From positions 122,093,430 to 122,157,429 of the forward strand of contig CM067360.1 of the NCBI GenBank assembly GCA_034401795.1: a stretch of 64,000 bases of DNA. Reading direction: 5' to 3'. This stretch comes from Chaetoderma sp. LZ-2023a (lineage: Eukaryota; Mollusca; Caudofoveata; Chaetodermatida; Chaetodermatidae). Below are positions 38,939 through 50,040 of this stretch, in pieces. How positions within the stretch are numbered: the stretch's first letter is position 1; each line of letters begins with the position of its first letter. Made by a program: the position numbers and the translations under genes. A model generated the notes under the pieces. It worked only from the letters and a program-made list of their open reading frames with translations. It was not told the DNA's origin and ran no database searches.

Positions 38939-41225
38939 TTACCAATCAGCGTGATTGATGCCGATTGGGTCCATACAATGTAGTTGATGGATCCAGAATT
39001 TTTTACGGTCCTTGCGGAAAGCTGTGGCTTCCGTGCTGTCAGGATCGTGACGTAACACTTCGATGATTCTGTGGTTGATATCTGTGGGTCCGTGGTTGGG
39101 GAGATTAAGATGTTGTGCTACAGGCGTGTCTTTGTTGTTTTGGATATCCCTCATGTGTTCTTTGATGCGAACTTGGAATTCTCGTTTAGTTTCACCTACA
39201 TATTGTTTGCGACATTCGTTACAGGTAAGTAGGTAGATAACATTCATTGTGTGACAGAATGTTTTTGTTTTAATAAAATATTTAAGCCCAGTGTGTGAGC
39301 TTTTGAAACTTTTTGTGCTGTCCATGTTTTTGCAAAATAAACAGTTGTTTTTGGCGCATGGATGTATAGGGTTTGCTATGCTTTTCCCTTTTTGTCCGAA
39401 TTTCCTTGGATCTGTAAATTTAGCAGTGACCAGTGTGTCCTTGAAGGACAGGTTACGTCTATGGCCAAAGATAGGTGTTTCTGTGAATGTTGCCCGGCAT
39501 TTTGGGCTGGATTGTAGTGTTGGCCAGTGGCGTTTAATGATTTTTTGGGCTGATTTGCTGTGTTGGTGGAAATCAGTGATACATGGTATCCGAGTGTTGA
39601 TTTCCTTGTTTGGTTTTGGCAAAAGTAGATCAGAGCGGTTTTGTTGTATTGCTCTATGCAGGCTGGTGATGAGGGTATCTGTTGGGTATCCTCTGATAGC
39701 ATAGTGTTGAACCATTTCATGGGCGTTTTTGAGAAAATCTGTTTCTCTGCTACAGATCCTCCGTAGTCTCAGAAATTGACCATATGGGCTCGCTTGTTTG
39801 GAAGAGTTTGGGTGAGCCGATGAGTAGTGTAGATATCCGTGAGTATCTGTTGGTTTGGTATAGAGGTCAACGCCTAAGTGTCTATTCGGGAGGACAAACA
39901 CTTTTGTATCCAAAAAATTGATGGAATTTGTGGATTGTTCTACTGTGAATTTGATCGTTGCGTGTGCGTTATTCATATGTGTTATGAATTTTGCTAGTGA
40001 ATCGGAACCTTTCGTCCAGATTATGAAAATATCATCAATATAGCGATAGTATAGGGCCGGCTGTGTTTCAGCTGTCCTGAGTATTTTTTCCTCGAGTTGG
40101 GCCATAAAAATGATGGCATAGCTGGGTGCTAGTTTAGTGCCCATAGCTGTACCGCCAATTTGGAGATAATGTTCATCATTAAACTCGAAGTTGTTACATG
40201 TGAGCACTAGTTTTAGTAACGTTAGCAATCTGCGTGGTGTTCTCAAATGTTGGGATACAGCTCTAAGGCCCTCATTGTGAGGGATGTTAGTGTATAGTGA
40301 TGTGACGTCCATAGTAACCAGAATGGCATGAGGCGCTATGGCGCCAAAAGTTTCTAGTTTGTTTATGAAGTCAGTGGTGTCCTGGATGTATGATTTAATA
40401 TTGTGAAGATGAATTTTGATATGTTCATCGACAAAGCTACTGATGAGTTCAGTAGGGCTCCCATTGCCACTGATAATCGGTCTCCCTGGGGTGAGTTGGC
40501 CGTTCATTTTTTATGAATTTTCGGAAGTGGATAGAACCTGGCTGTTCGTGGGTTGTTGGTTCTGAGACCGTTAGCTATGTCTCTTGTGATTTCACCACTG
40601 AGAATCATGTCCGTGATGGCGGTTTCTACCTTCTCTGCGTGGTACGTGGTGAGATCCGTCATTTGTTTGGTATAGTAGTGAGTGTCACTAAGTTGGCGGA
40701 GTGCTTCCTTTTTGTATGTTTCCGTGTCTTGGATAACAGTGGCCTGACCTTTGTCAGCTTTTTTGATGACAATAGTTTTGTCATATTTTAGCTGATTAAC
40801 AACTTTCTCTGTGTGTTAGAAAGATTCCCATTATTATGCCTTCGGTGGGCTTTTTTGTTGATGTCGTGTTTGACGGATCTGATGAACGCATCTAATGTGG
40901 CGTCATTACCTGGGTTAGGTGTCCAGGTACTGGCTGGTTTAAATTTATGTGACAGTTTGTCCATAAAATTACTGGTGGGATTATCGGTTGGGGGAATGGG
41001 TGTGTCCGATGTAGAAGTATTTCCATTTTCCCAGTACGTGGGTGGGAACTGGAAATGTAGTTTTAATCTCAGTCTTCTAAAGAATCTGTTAAGACCTTTA
41101 TGAAGTTGGCCCAGGTTGGGCTCAATGACGTTGGGACTGAAGCTTAGTCCTAGATCTAGGACGTCTCGTATCTCCTTGGAGATGGGGTTTGATGATAGAT
41201 TGACAACAAAAGGTTTTTGTTGACT
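38939..41225 (-). pseudogene. Penelope-like RT + GIY-YIG endonuclease ORF (two frameshifts)
   Basis: This enzyme copies element RNA at a nicked target. The N-terminal third (41225-40805) reads FVVNLSSNPIS and LDLGLSFSPN, the family's signature opening. After a shift near 40810, IVIKKADKGQATVIQDTE and RTARFYPLPKIHK follow. After a second shift in an A-run at about 40508, the 522-codon frame 40507-38939 carries the palm: MDVTSLYTNIP (residues 66-76), GTAMGTKLAPSYA (119-131) and the catalytic YIDD (156-159). A C-x4-C-x2-C zinc motif (CAKNNCLFC) and the GIY-YIG nuclease (VIY at 423, YVG at 436, RIKEHM after) follow. The catalytic residues look intact. Only the two indels disable it, so either a recent loss or base-call errors in homopolymers. 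Confidence 0.92.
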
Positions 41226-41308
41226 GGAGAATTAATTTTTATAATTTAGAAAAATATTAAAATTGCAACAGTTATAGGCTGTGCCTACATAAGTGATAGT
41301 GTTAGCAT

Positions 41309-41950
41309 TTATGCAAGTCTTTTGAGTATTTGGAGGACTTGAGCCAGTGTGTCTTCCTTGTAGGGGCGCCTGTCTTGTTTGCCCTGTGTTCTCCTGGGTG
41401 GTGGGCGTCTCTGGCCTGGTTCCCGTAGCATGTTGCGATTTCCTGGTCCAGGAGGTGGTCTGCGCCTGTCCTTTTCTCTTGCCCGTACCCGCTTGGGTGG
41501 ACTGGTCGACCGTTCCCGTGTTTTCAGTACCGTGGCTCTGACTGCTTTCTGGCCTTCTAGAAAGACTGCTTCGTTTTCTGTAGCTGCCCTGAAACCCGCT
41601 TTGTGTCGTCTAACCAATTCTGAGAGGCGGTCAGCTCTGTTTCTGAGTAAAGTGTGTAGATCAGACGTCAGTTGGAGACTGTGTTTGTTCAGAATGTCTT
41701 GCCAATCTTTGACTAGTTCAGTATCGTCAGACGGCGGAATGTATCTAACCGTTGCCATGAGGTTGGCGGGTGGTTTGTTGATGGTGATGAACGCTTCTAG
41801 TTTGTCAAGCTGTAGAAGCGTCCGTGCATGTTTACATGCACCATTGCGCCACTGGCGGTATGCCTGTACGTGTTCTTCAGGGATGCAAGGTTTCTTCCGT
41901 GGATTCTCATCTGGCCGGCGTTGAATGTCTTCGACTTGGTCAGTCTCCAT
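41309..41950 (-). CDS. Basic 213-aa upstream ORF of the Penelope-like element
   Basis: This intact ORF starts 18 bp inside the element's 5' edge and ends 84 bp before the RT region. Residues 1-50 include CIPEEHVQAYRQWRNGACKH. The middle (about 75-135) is helix-prone with DILNKHSLQLTSDLHTLLRN and RADRLSELVRRHKAG. The last 70 residues are very basic and Pro-rich (PPKRVRAREKDRRRPPPGPG), as in a nucleic-acid-binding tail. It ends VLQILKRLA. No known domain was recognised. It could be a separate ORF1-like RNA-binding protein or an N-terminal part of the RT polyprotein joined by frameshift or splicing. Position inside the direct repeats ties it to the element. Confidence 0.7.
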   Translation of the reverse strand: METDQVEDIQRRPDENPRKKPCIPEEHVQAYRQWRNGACKHARTLLQLDKLEAFITINKPPANLMATVRYIPPSDDTELVKDWQDILNKHSLQLTSDLHTLLRNRADRLSELVRRHKAGFRAATENEAVFLEGQKAVRATVLKTRERSTSPPKRVRAREKDRRRPPPGPGNRNMLREPGQRRPPPRRTQGKQDRRPYKEDTLAQVLQILKRLA

Positions 41951-41984
41951 TCTAGATCGTTTGCAGCTTAAAATATGTTTAGTT

Positions 41985-42345
41985 ACTCAACTATTGACCT
42001 CATAATCAATTACATCACATATAGGTTGATGTCACCAGTCGCTATTACAATTGACAGACAATACTAACTCTCATAGTAGTCTGTCAGTAAGTATTAATTG
42101 TATGTCTTTGCAATTTAATAAACATTCTGTTGATTGTTTTGAGGGGAAGTTTGTTTCAAAGTATTCACCAAGTTAGCTAGTAACTAAGTATAGTTACCAT
42201 GAAATTGAGATTCTGGGACAAAGCTTGGAGCATAGCTTAGCTAGAGATGGTGGGGAATAACTAAAAGTCGATTCATCCATTGTGATATAAGTACTGTAAT
42301 ATTTCTCAAGTAAATTTGTCAAAAAGCAGATTGAGTTTTTGTTTT
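41985..42345. other. No gene seen
   Basis: AT-rich spacer right of the Penelope-like element. GACAGACAATACTAACTCTC and GAGAGTTAGT-like inversions are short and weak. Confidence 0.4.
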
Positions 42346-42349
42346 ATGT

Positions 42350-42850
42350 CCATTCATTCGTTCCATTTCCAGACCAAGAAGAATATTTTGGAAAATTTAC
42401 CTCTGAAATTACAAGCTCGATAACCAGTCATTCAGTGTTAAGTCTCCAAAAACAATAAGCCTTTGGTCTGCAAATGTACATTTTCTCTGCCAAAATATCA
42501 GTATTTGTATGACAACACTCATTGGTAACATCTTTCCAGCTTGCAACAATTTCAGGGTCCATACACCTTGGACACAATAAAATTCCATACTTTTTCCAAA
42601 CATATATTTCAAAATTCCAGACCCACTATAATAATTAGTGACTAATGACCCAATATTTATAAATATCTTAACACCCCCTCCCACCCCACCCACAAACCCC
42701 ACTACAAAAACAAAGAATTGAATATCTTACATTGTTGTGGCTTACCTAGTTGAGCAACCCTCTCCAGCCCACCCACCACCACCTTGAAAGCAATGGCTTC
42801 CAGTCATATTATTTTCAAAATATTTAAAAGAATATGCTTTAATTTGTAAA
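42350..42850. repeat. Diverged palindromic MITE pieces
   Basis: CAGACCAAGAAGAATATTTT and the later TTTGGTCTGCAAATGTACAT belong to the 62311-62630 family. 42785-42835 (GCAATGGCTTCCAGTCATAT) belongs to the 60056 family. A run of CCCACCCCACCC lies between. Both pieces are fragmentary. Confidence 0.45.
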
Positions 42851-44460
42851 GAATTCTACCTGTATCAAAGAACTACCATCTTAATTGACCCAAAACAACA
42901 GGGGTTGAAATTTCTTTTATAAAATTGTACCTGTGACGGGTAGATTTTTTTGAAACTGTTACCAAATATTTGTACTTGTACAAGCAGCGTACATTTCTAA
43001 TATAAAACAATAATCTGCAAGTCCGCCACAATAAAAAGCGTAACCAGCTCTATGGCATTTAGTAGATAGCTTGACCCTTCTTAACTTGTACGCTTTAAAC
43101 CGACAATTTAGTGCAGATGCGATTTACTTGAAAATAAGAGTTACTACGCACCGGTTTTCCTGACATATGGTCCTGTTTTCTCGGTCGCTCCAAAGCAATG
43201 AACCACTTAAATATCGGGTGGTATTACTGTCAGAACCTCCAAATAATAGTATATTGGGTCATATAACCCGTCAAAGTGGGCACTAACATATTGCTTTACT
43301 GCGTTTAAAAGCGGCACAGTGACTAGATTTTTCATTTGCCATTAGCCATCAATATTAATTGCGAGAGTCGCACAGAGATTGGTTGAAATAAATCATGTGA
43401 TTAATTCGTTATGAATGACAACGAGGCACATGATCAAAATTTTACTATGATAGTAATTTTCATTCATGCCTATTGAAATCGGATATCCCGCGAGCCAATC
43501 AGAAACTACGAGTGCGCATTATCGATTGTTATTAAGTACGACTGCGCAGTCACACGTGACATTTCTCATTACCGATGTATTAGCAGACCCCCCTCTAGGC
43601 TGATTCGTGACAATTTTTATTGTTGAAATTAGTAACCGGGATCGTGGCATTCTGTAAGAATGGAATGTTTACGTTTTTGGAAGCATTTATTTACGAGAAT
43701 CCAGTTGGATTCCCGTATTTTTCAATTTCGGGAATATTACGATAATCCCGTCGAATTTCGAGGCCTGAATTATTGTGTGTCATGGACAAATACACACTGA
43801 CACAGTAGCTAGGATCTATGAATGTAACAGTTTAATTTAACAGATAAATTATTAAACAGCTGTCTCTACAAGCCAACTGAAACTCAAGGAGAATATACTG
43901 TGAGGCTCACTCAACAATGTATGTCTTCCTACATTGTATGTTATATCGGGATCCAATCGCGTATATAAAATAATACATCGGGAACATGCCAGCCGACGGC
44001 TGCACGTACTTACATGCAACGGTTTATAATTGTAACGTATAGTGAGACTTGTTCCCCGCCTATGTAGTAATGCTAGCGGAAATACAACGGAAGTTTGTCT
44101 CTGACACATGTATGCGCGCTGTCGCTTATTTATAGAATTTGACAGACAGATGTTATCGATCTTTTAGATGTTTGAAAATGCTAAATTCCGTTGTAAATAG
44201 CATGCTTCATATCAAAAGGTTGTTGAAACTTCTGTTTTCCACGATCAGAGATAACTACCGTTCTTGGCGTTGTCACTTACGCGACCATTTTTTCGTTCAT
44301 GGTAATTTTACTTCACATAACCGACACGCGAACGAAACGATCGTTCGCGCCAAATTTTGAGGGCTGGCCATACACACCCCTTCCCCCCCCCCCACCACCC
44401 CACCGTCTGTTTCCCTTGGCAACATTGTAACCAGGAACACAAACATAGACTTTATTCGTC
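42851..44460. other. No gene seen
   Basis: Short frames only, with a C-rich run CCCCTTCCCCCCCCCCACCA at 44378-44397. No element end was identified. Confidence 0.45.
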
Positions 44461-44504
44461 ACTACTTACCCTGCCGGAGTAGGGGTTTGCCCATCGAGGC
44501 TAGA

Positions 44505-44995
44505 GTTACCGATGCAGGTGGGTTGGCACTACCAATCATGAAAGAATGCACCGAACTGATAATTGTAACTGCCGTAATGATAGTCCCCCAAATAAATTGA
44601 CAAGGTGGGTAGTCCTACTTGGTAACCAATCACGAAACATAGTAACGAGGTGGGTCAACCCTACCAGATAAAACAGCTATGCTGTTTCTGGTCCACGCTC
44701 AATTACTAGTCTACAGCCTAATGTAATTCTCATCTGCTACAAGCCGGGTCAGGTGGGCTTGTCCTACCAGCGACACAAGCCATAAACAAACTCTTGTAAT
44801 AGTGTAAATGTACTGTGGGTATGTCCTACCGTTCTAGTGAGGTAATTATGAGTGTCAGCATTACCAGCCCAACAGGTCGCTAGGTGAGTTCTTGCTGTAA
44901 TAAAGTCCTAGGTTTAGTTTCAAGTACCAGGCAACAAACTGTGTATACTCCATGCACAAGCAATTCAGCCAGGTGGGTGTGTCCTACCAACTATA
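44505..44995. repeat. Irregular array of a 20-bp GGTGGGT..GTCCTACC motif
   Basis: Imperfect copies of CAGGTGGGT-GTCCTACCA occur near 44514, 44604, 44649, 44749, 44814, 44883 and 44967, separated by 30-80 bp of non-repeated text. The motif is a weak inverted repeat (GGTGGG against CCTACC). Unit spacing is irregular, unlike a normal tandem minisatellite. Confidence 0.6.
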
Positions 44996-45092
44996 AATAA
45001 CCCCCTCATAATACCATTCTATTAAGATGTACCCAACTATGTCTCAGCTTTACCAGTGCCAAAGGTACCAGTCAACATAGTGTGCACACGTG

Positions 45093-45096
<4 letters not shown>

Positions 45097-45135
<39 letters not shown>
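45097..45135. repeat. (CA)n microsatellite
   Basis: About 20 CA units after a TGTGCACACGTGCACG prelude that is itself alternating purine-pyrimidine. Confidence 0.95.
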
Positions 45136-45138
<3 letters not shown>

Positions 45139-45510
45139 CTACAAAGGGAGGATATAAGCGGAAGCGGGATTTATATTTTTACTCGGCGACATTTTATGTC
45201 AAATTTTGATGAAATAAACAATCTTTATTAAACTATGCGCAATATTTAGGCAGGCCTAATTAATAATTTCACTCCCGCGATGATGGATATAAGGTATACA
45301 TTAAGCATAGAGGTAGGATGGTAAGAATTTGTCTCACGCAATTGTGTTCTAATTTCGTGCTGTTTTTGTATCATTTATTTAGACTTTTTCTAGAAATTCC
45401 AAGTCCCAGTTTTGGTGACTTGTCACGTTACCCCGGTTTATACTTTTGGAAATTTGGACCTACGATTTAATCGGAAATCACGATTTTTATATAAACTCGA
45501 TTGCCAAAAA

Positions 45511-46107
45511 TCACGCAACCCTAATGGTGCTGGTAGCTGATGATTCCATAGATTTCACTATTTTGGTTAGTGCTTCGTTTGGATCTGATCTGACATCGAT
45601 GTTAGCTATCTGCTCCCCGAGGGCCTTTTTGTATGATATTTGGCTGTCAGCATCGCTGATGAGCTTGAGTAGGTTGTAGATGACTCTATCCTCTTGCCTG
45701 GTATGGCATTTATACATTAGGTAGAAATGGTTCATCTGAAGGCGTGTAATAACTGGCGTATGGTCAGAATTGAGATCTGTGCCTCCATAGGAACGAGCAT
45801 CCCGAAGTAGGAGTTTTGCTGCAGTCTTGCATAGTATGAAATCTATTTGGTTGAAGACAGCTGTTGTAGCCTTAGAACCTTTTGGGGCTTTGCGATCAGT
45901 AATGTGTCCAGTCCATGTTGTCTGGTGATGGCATATGGTGTTTGAAAGGCATATTTGTGGCAAGTAGGCCATTGGAACTAAGGAATACCACCAGTGCATC
46001 TCCATTGCTGTTGCATGTGCCCTCTCTATGCATAAGCCAAGTCTTGAACTTCTGATCAATGTGAATCGAGCATCACGCAAATTGTAGCCACTAAACATGT
46101 CAACCAA
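45511..46107 (-). pseudogene. LINE EEP endonuclease C-terminal fragment, antisense
   Basis: This 198-codon open frame shows the second half of an endonuclease-exonuclease-phosphatase domain. It has TTWTGHITDRKAPKGSKA, then NQIDFILC (the QIDYI block) and SYGGTDLNSDHTPVI, where SDH is the catalytic Ser-Asp-His. A polar helical linker toward the RT follows. In LINEs this domain cleaves the target site. The start at MVDMFSGYN retains part of the earlier GDFN-region text in altered form. No RT follows on this strand, so it is a truncated remnant with an intact frame. Confidence 0.8.
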
Positions 46108-46512
46108 AACATGGGTAGGAAAGGGTTAAGCGTAATCTTGGGATCTATTTTCTGACATATCATTATTAGTCTAAGCATAAGTACAGTTTTTCTCTGATTT
46201 GGCCATGATATAGTTTTAAATAGTGCACAGTATCCGCATAACTAACAAACCATCAGTTTGGTGTGTGCGTATATGGTGCATCTGTTATGGCAAAGGCCTA
46301 TTTTAAATCTTATATTGGATTAGTTGCTATGCACATGCATTGGCCAGACCTAGGACAGCTATGCAAAACAAAAGACATACAACTACATGTAGCATGAGTA
46401 GTTAACAACACATGCAGAACAGTAGGCCTGTGAATACTGCATGATGGGAAAGAGTTAATGGAAATATATCATTCTATAGCATGTACTTAGCCAACAGATA
46501 CGAAACAAACAT

Positions 46513-46884
46513 TCGATTTTGTTGATAGGGAGCTCAACCCTCCGTAAATTTAGTGGAAGATACATGTCAAATGAAGAGAGAAATGTTGATCTAAGATCCT
46601 ACAGTGGAGCACGTATTAAGGAGGTTCAGTATCAGTTGGATAAATGTCTAGCTGTCGGGTAGTGTGATGCCCTTGTGCTACATGTAGGTAGTAATGAGAT
46701 TAGAAGATGAACAGTGGATGGAACGATACGCGATTATGATTCCATGATTATGGATGTGCAATCAATTGCACCTAGCAGCCATATTTTGTGTCCGCCTTAC
46801 TACCTTAGGCCTTATGACAATTATGAAAACAGTCTAGTCCAAGAATTTAATGATAGGCTTTGGTTTAGACAAAATTTATTTTTA
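46513..46884 (+). pseudogene. SGNH-esterase-like (LINE ORF1-type) remnant with two stops
   Basis: One frame reads SILLIGSSTLRKFSG, a GxSS/GDSL-type first block, then NVDLRSYSGARIKEVQYQLD, then ALVLHVGSNEI (the HVGTN block), and ends QEFNDRLWFRQNLFLV before TAA. In-frame TAG and TGA interrupt it near 46639 and 46708. GDSL/SGNH esterase domains occur in ORF1 proteins of CR1-like LINEs and in related domesticated or host genes. The frame is otherwise free of indels, suggesting a single-exon gene relic. The opposite orientation to the neighbouring EEP fragment means it is a separate insertion. Confidence 0.55.
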
Positions 46885-46889
46885 GTCTA

Positions 46890-47685
46890 AATGGGAGCAC
46901 GATAAGACATATGTCTTATGCCCGTGTCTCCAACATAATACAATTATGACACATGTAATATAATAACAAGTGGCGGATGCACACGATAGCATTAACATTA
47001 CTAATATAATAATAAAGTGTCCCCAGGAATCCATCTCTCCAGTTAGATAATATGTATCTACACATCTCTTGGCGACGTCATCACTTTCGCCATAGACGTC
47101 ACACATTGACGTCATACCCATTGTCATCACCTTGCATCTTTTTAAGATGCTTTTACAAATGGCACTTTTACGTGGATTTCATCACAACGCTATTTCCCCA
47201 TCTTTAAATTTAAATAAAATTAAATTTAATTACATCATATAAAAGAACAACAAAGACGCATACTCACCAAGTTGTCGTGCTTCTCTATGTTATTCATCTT
47301 CTATTTTCAAAACAAACTTTCGAAACAAACACATTTTTCATAACTTCAATATCTAACCAGTTTTGATTTTGATTTTGTGTAACCGTGATCTATGTTTCCC
47401 CATCGAAATCTCCAAAACATGTAGAATAGCCAGGGATTCCCAACACACTCCTTGTCTATCAATCCAAACACCGACACCGTAGTCGCCATATCAGACAAAA
47501 GTGAAGCCCAAAGATGCCCACTTCCAGTTGACAAAACGTCGCCTCTGATGATTTCCGCTCAAGGAACGAAATGCCATGAAGTCTGAATCAAAAACAGTAA
47601 TGGCTATACATGATCACTATCCACACAAATAGACAAAAGATTCTCCTCTAAAGGAGTATTATCTCTATGAACTTGATGTACAGAA
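46890..47685. other. No gene seen
   Basis: Only short frames, with an AAATTTAAATAAAATTAAATTTAA palindrome-rich AT tract near 47205-47230. No element ends are assigned. Confidence 0.4.
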
Positions 47686-47689
47686 ACCC

Positions 47690-48025
47690 TTAGAAATTTG
47701 TCACCAAAATTACTTACAACCAGTAAAAAACTTAAACCGGCCAAAAAAGTTTTTAAAAAACTGCCAAAACGGACACAACTGGTAAAAAAATCCACAACCG
47801 TCAAAAAAATCCACAACCGTCAAAAATGACCACAACCGCCAAAAAATGGCCCAGCCGCCAAAAATGGCAAAACTGCCAAAAACTCACAACCGGTAAAAAA
47901 TACACAACTGCCAAAATATGAACACAATCGCCAAAAAAGGCATAACCGGTAAAAGAGTCACAACCAGTAAACTTGACCCCAACCAGTAAAATACAGGTCA
48001 ACCGGTAAAAATGTTGGACCACACC
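47690..48025. repeat. Degenerate minisatellite CACAACCG(G/C)(T/C)AAAAA
   Basis: About twenty units of 14-20 bp alternate CACAACCGTCAAAAA, CACAACCGCCAAAAA and CAACCGGTAAAAA. The minus ORFs across it (rich in Phe, Val and Gly) are artefacts. Unit length is variable, giving a loose rather than strict tandem array. Confidence 0.75.
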
Positions 48026-48239
48026 CCAAACCTCCAAAGATTTCAAACGGGAGAACCGGTAATCTCTTTTTTCTCTGTCCATATATGGTCAAGATCGACT
48101 CAATCCACAGGCTCACCCAGGAAGGGTATAAAAGGGACGAAAATTCCAGTCTAGATCATTCAGACTTTTGGTCTCGCATTGCGACCAAGCGTCAGGCTAC
48201 ATAACCTCCTACAAGTAGCTCATATTACTGACTACGTTG

Positions 48240-48805
48240 TTATTTACTAATATAATAATAAATTTGTTGAGAAAGTGAGAGGGGGTTGGGGTGGGCGGGG
48301 GAGATAAAGAGACTCCAACGAAGTTAAAACCATGGACTTGTTTAAATACTTACAGATTTTGTCTGGAAACCTGTTTAACAATATGCTCGACTGCCAAATT
48401 AAGATTGACCATTTGCTGGTCACACACATTAATAGTCAGAACAATCCAGATTGAAAATAGCGTACTCCTATGTGAAATAGCAGATTATAGTTAGCGAGTC
48501 GAGCACATACTCTGACGACACGGCCGATATTCACGTGAATGATACTACATTAACAAAAAATAGTGGCCTAATAAAATAGTGAAACTAAACATTCGCAATA
48601 GCCATCGTGGTGATTTTGGTCTATATCAGCAAGCAGACTAATTCATCTGACTGTTAAATGGAGATGGAAGTGAAAAGGAAGTGAAAATGATTGCTCTGTT
48701 TTCGTGGCATGCCACCTCACCCTCAGATGATGTTATACTGTGATACCGTGGTATTTTTCTCTGGTACCAATACCATCACGTAAATGTCAATACTGCCCAG
48801 CTCTA
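48240..48805. mobile_element. Truncated hAT-like copy, inverted relative of 25560-26968
   Basis: Ends ATACTGCCCAGCTCTA. Running inward it matches the reverse complement of the first 560 bp of the element at 25560, for example AGAAAACGTGGTATGCC-like and CAGATTTTGTCTGG text. No transposase. Confidence 0.6.
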
Positions 48806-49003
48806 CTACCAGAACAAACAATACTAAATTACAGATTCTCTTTTAAGTGATGAATGCTATATGAGAAGTGTGCATCTAAATAACATAAATAAATCACATA
48901 TCAACACAAAAAATGGACAAAAAAATAAAAATATGTGAATTGTATTGGAACACACGTACTGGCTCTATCCAGCCACCAATCATATCAGTCTCTACAAGCC
49001 ACA
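48806..49003. other. Spacer before the long-TIR element
   Basis: AT-rich, no feature seen. It ends in the left CAGACA flank. Confidence 0.4.
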
Positions 49004-49009
49004 CAGACA

Positions 49010-49345
49010 AGTAGTAGAGTAGTAGGGCTGTCAGAACAGAGGGTGGCGGGAGCTGTGGATCGCCGATCGGCAGCTACAGGAGGGAGGTGTTAGAACAAAG
49101 ATACTTTCGGCCATTTTCTTGTTGTACAGTAATTATGCACATACATTCCACACATTCTAACTCGGAATTGTGTCCCGAGAAAATATGTGATGCACCTTAA
49201 ACTAACGCTTAAAACATCTCGCTGTATTTATCTGTTAGATGTAATATGCCAGTTATCAGTAGGTCTGAGGCTAATAACTAGGACATAGCGTCTTATCTAG
49301 GTGGGGTTATCTAGTGATTGAATGTCAGTGGTCTGTCTGTCTGTC
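49010..49345 (+). repeat. Left terminal inverted repeat
   Basis: Shares with the right end blocks such as GTCAGAACAGAGGGTGG, CAGTAATTATGCACATACAT, TTCCACACATTCTAACTCGG, ATATGCCAGTTATCAGTAGG and GTCAGTGGTCTGTCTGTCTG in the same order. A second copy of the terminal GTCAGAACAGAGG motif lies just inside at 49437-49510. Confidence 0.85.
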
Positions 49346-49544
49346 GTCTGTCTGTCTGAACGCAACTGGATAGGGACACATATCGGTTATGGACATTGAT
49401 GAAGTACTTCAAAATCTGGCGAGATTGTTGTAGCTAGAACAGAGGGTTGTCAGAACAGAGGATCGTCGATCTGCGGCTATAGGAGGGAGGTGGGCTGTCA
49501 GAACAGAGGCGTGATAACGTTGCGGCAGCTCGTCCGAACACCCA

Positions 49545-49965
49545 TTTGGAGACACATCATCAGTGGTATACTGATCACCTGTGATCAACCACACATTGCA
49601 TGGTCTGAATACTCATGTAGAGACACACATTCTCATGGACTCTCCCGGAGAGTCAGCTGCATATCAATCTGTTGGAAATGATGGCAGTGGAACTGGCGTT
49701 GGAAGAGTTCCTTCCGATGATCAGGGGCAAGGTGATATTGATACGGTCGGACAATTCGACAGTAGTATCATATATAAATCGCCAAGGCGGGACCAGGTCG
49801 CCCACTCTGTGTATCAGAGTGTGGCACTTGATTCAATGGTGCAGGAATTACTCAGTTGTTTTGAAAGCAGCTCACATTCCTGGCCGATTGAACATTCTGG
49901 CGGATGCTTTGTCTCGCAGACAGACATGTTATACTGGTCACACATTACAGGTCTAATCATCCAGG
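49545..49965 (+). pseudogene. DIRS-type RNase H remnant
   Basis: 49672-49956 encodes the C-terminal part of a DIRS-like RT/RNase H. The frame opens before the Met as LHINLLEMMAVELALEEF and continues RSDNSTVVSYINRQGGTRSP then AAHIPGRLNILADALSRRQ. These are the LEM.AV, DN.tvv.YI..qGGT and HIPG..N..AD.LSR blocks that distinguish DIRS and related tyrosine-recombinase retroelements. Upstream text (FSWTLPES) is partly frameshifted. No RT palm is present. The origin is either an internal DIRS insertion or a component of this element. Confidence 0.85.
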
Positions 49966-50040
49966 GATGAATATGATCAATATGAGTGCTTCTCCTGACG
50001 TAATAATAGACAAGTTTCTCGCCATTTACAGCCATCCCCT

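Larger units (their letters stand above)
38910..41968 (-). mobile_element. Penelope-like retroelement bounded by 16-bp direct repeats
   Basis: TAAAATATGTTTAGTT occurs at 38894-38909 and again at 41969-41984, exactly outside a 3.06-kb segment coding on the minus strand for Penelope-type RT with a C-terminal GIY-YIG endonuclease plus an upstream 213-codon ORF. The repeat is best read as a target-site duplication, since Penelope-like elements make variable ones. No LTR-like terminal repeat is seen. The 3' UTR is only about 29 bp and includes the small hairpin CTACC-TTT-GGTAG. The 5' leader before the first ATG is 18 bp. Confidence 0.88.

Noticed and set aside
39291..39704. 137-codon plus-strand ORF
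   Set aside because: It is an antisense shadow of the Penelope-like RT/endonuclease ORF.
41379..41924. 181-codon plus-strand ORF
   Set aside because: Antisense to the basic 213-aa ORF; its Ser/Arg/Cys-rich composition is what the complement of that ORF would give.
44505..44995. CRISPR-like repeat and spacer layout
   Set aside because: Repeats are degenerate and unevenly spaced, no cas genes exist, and the context is eukaryotic.
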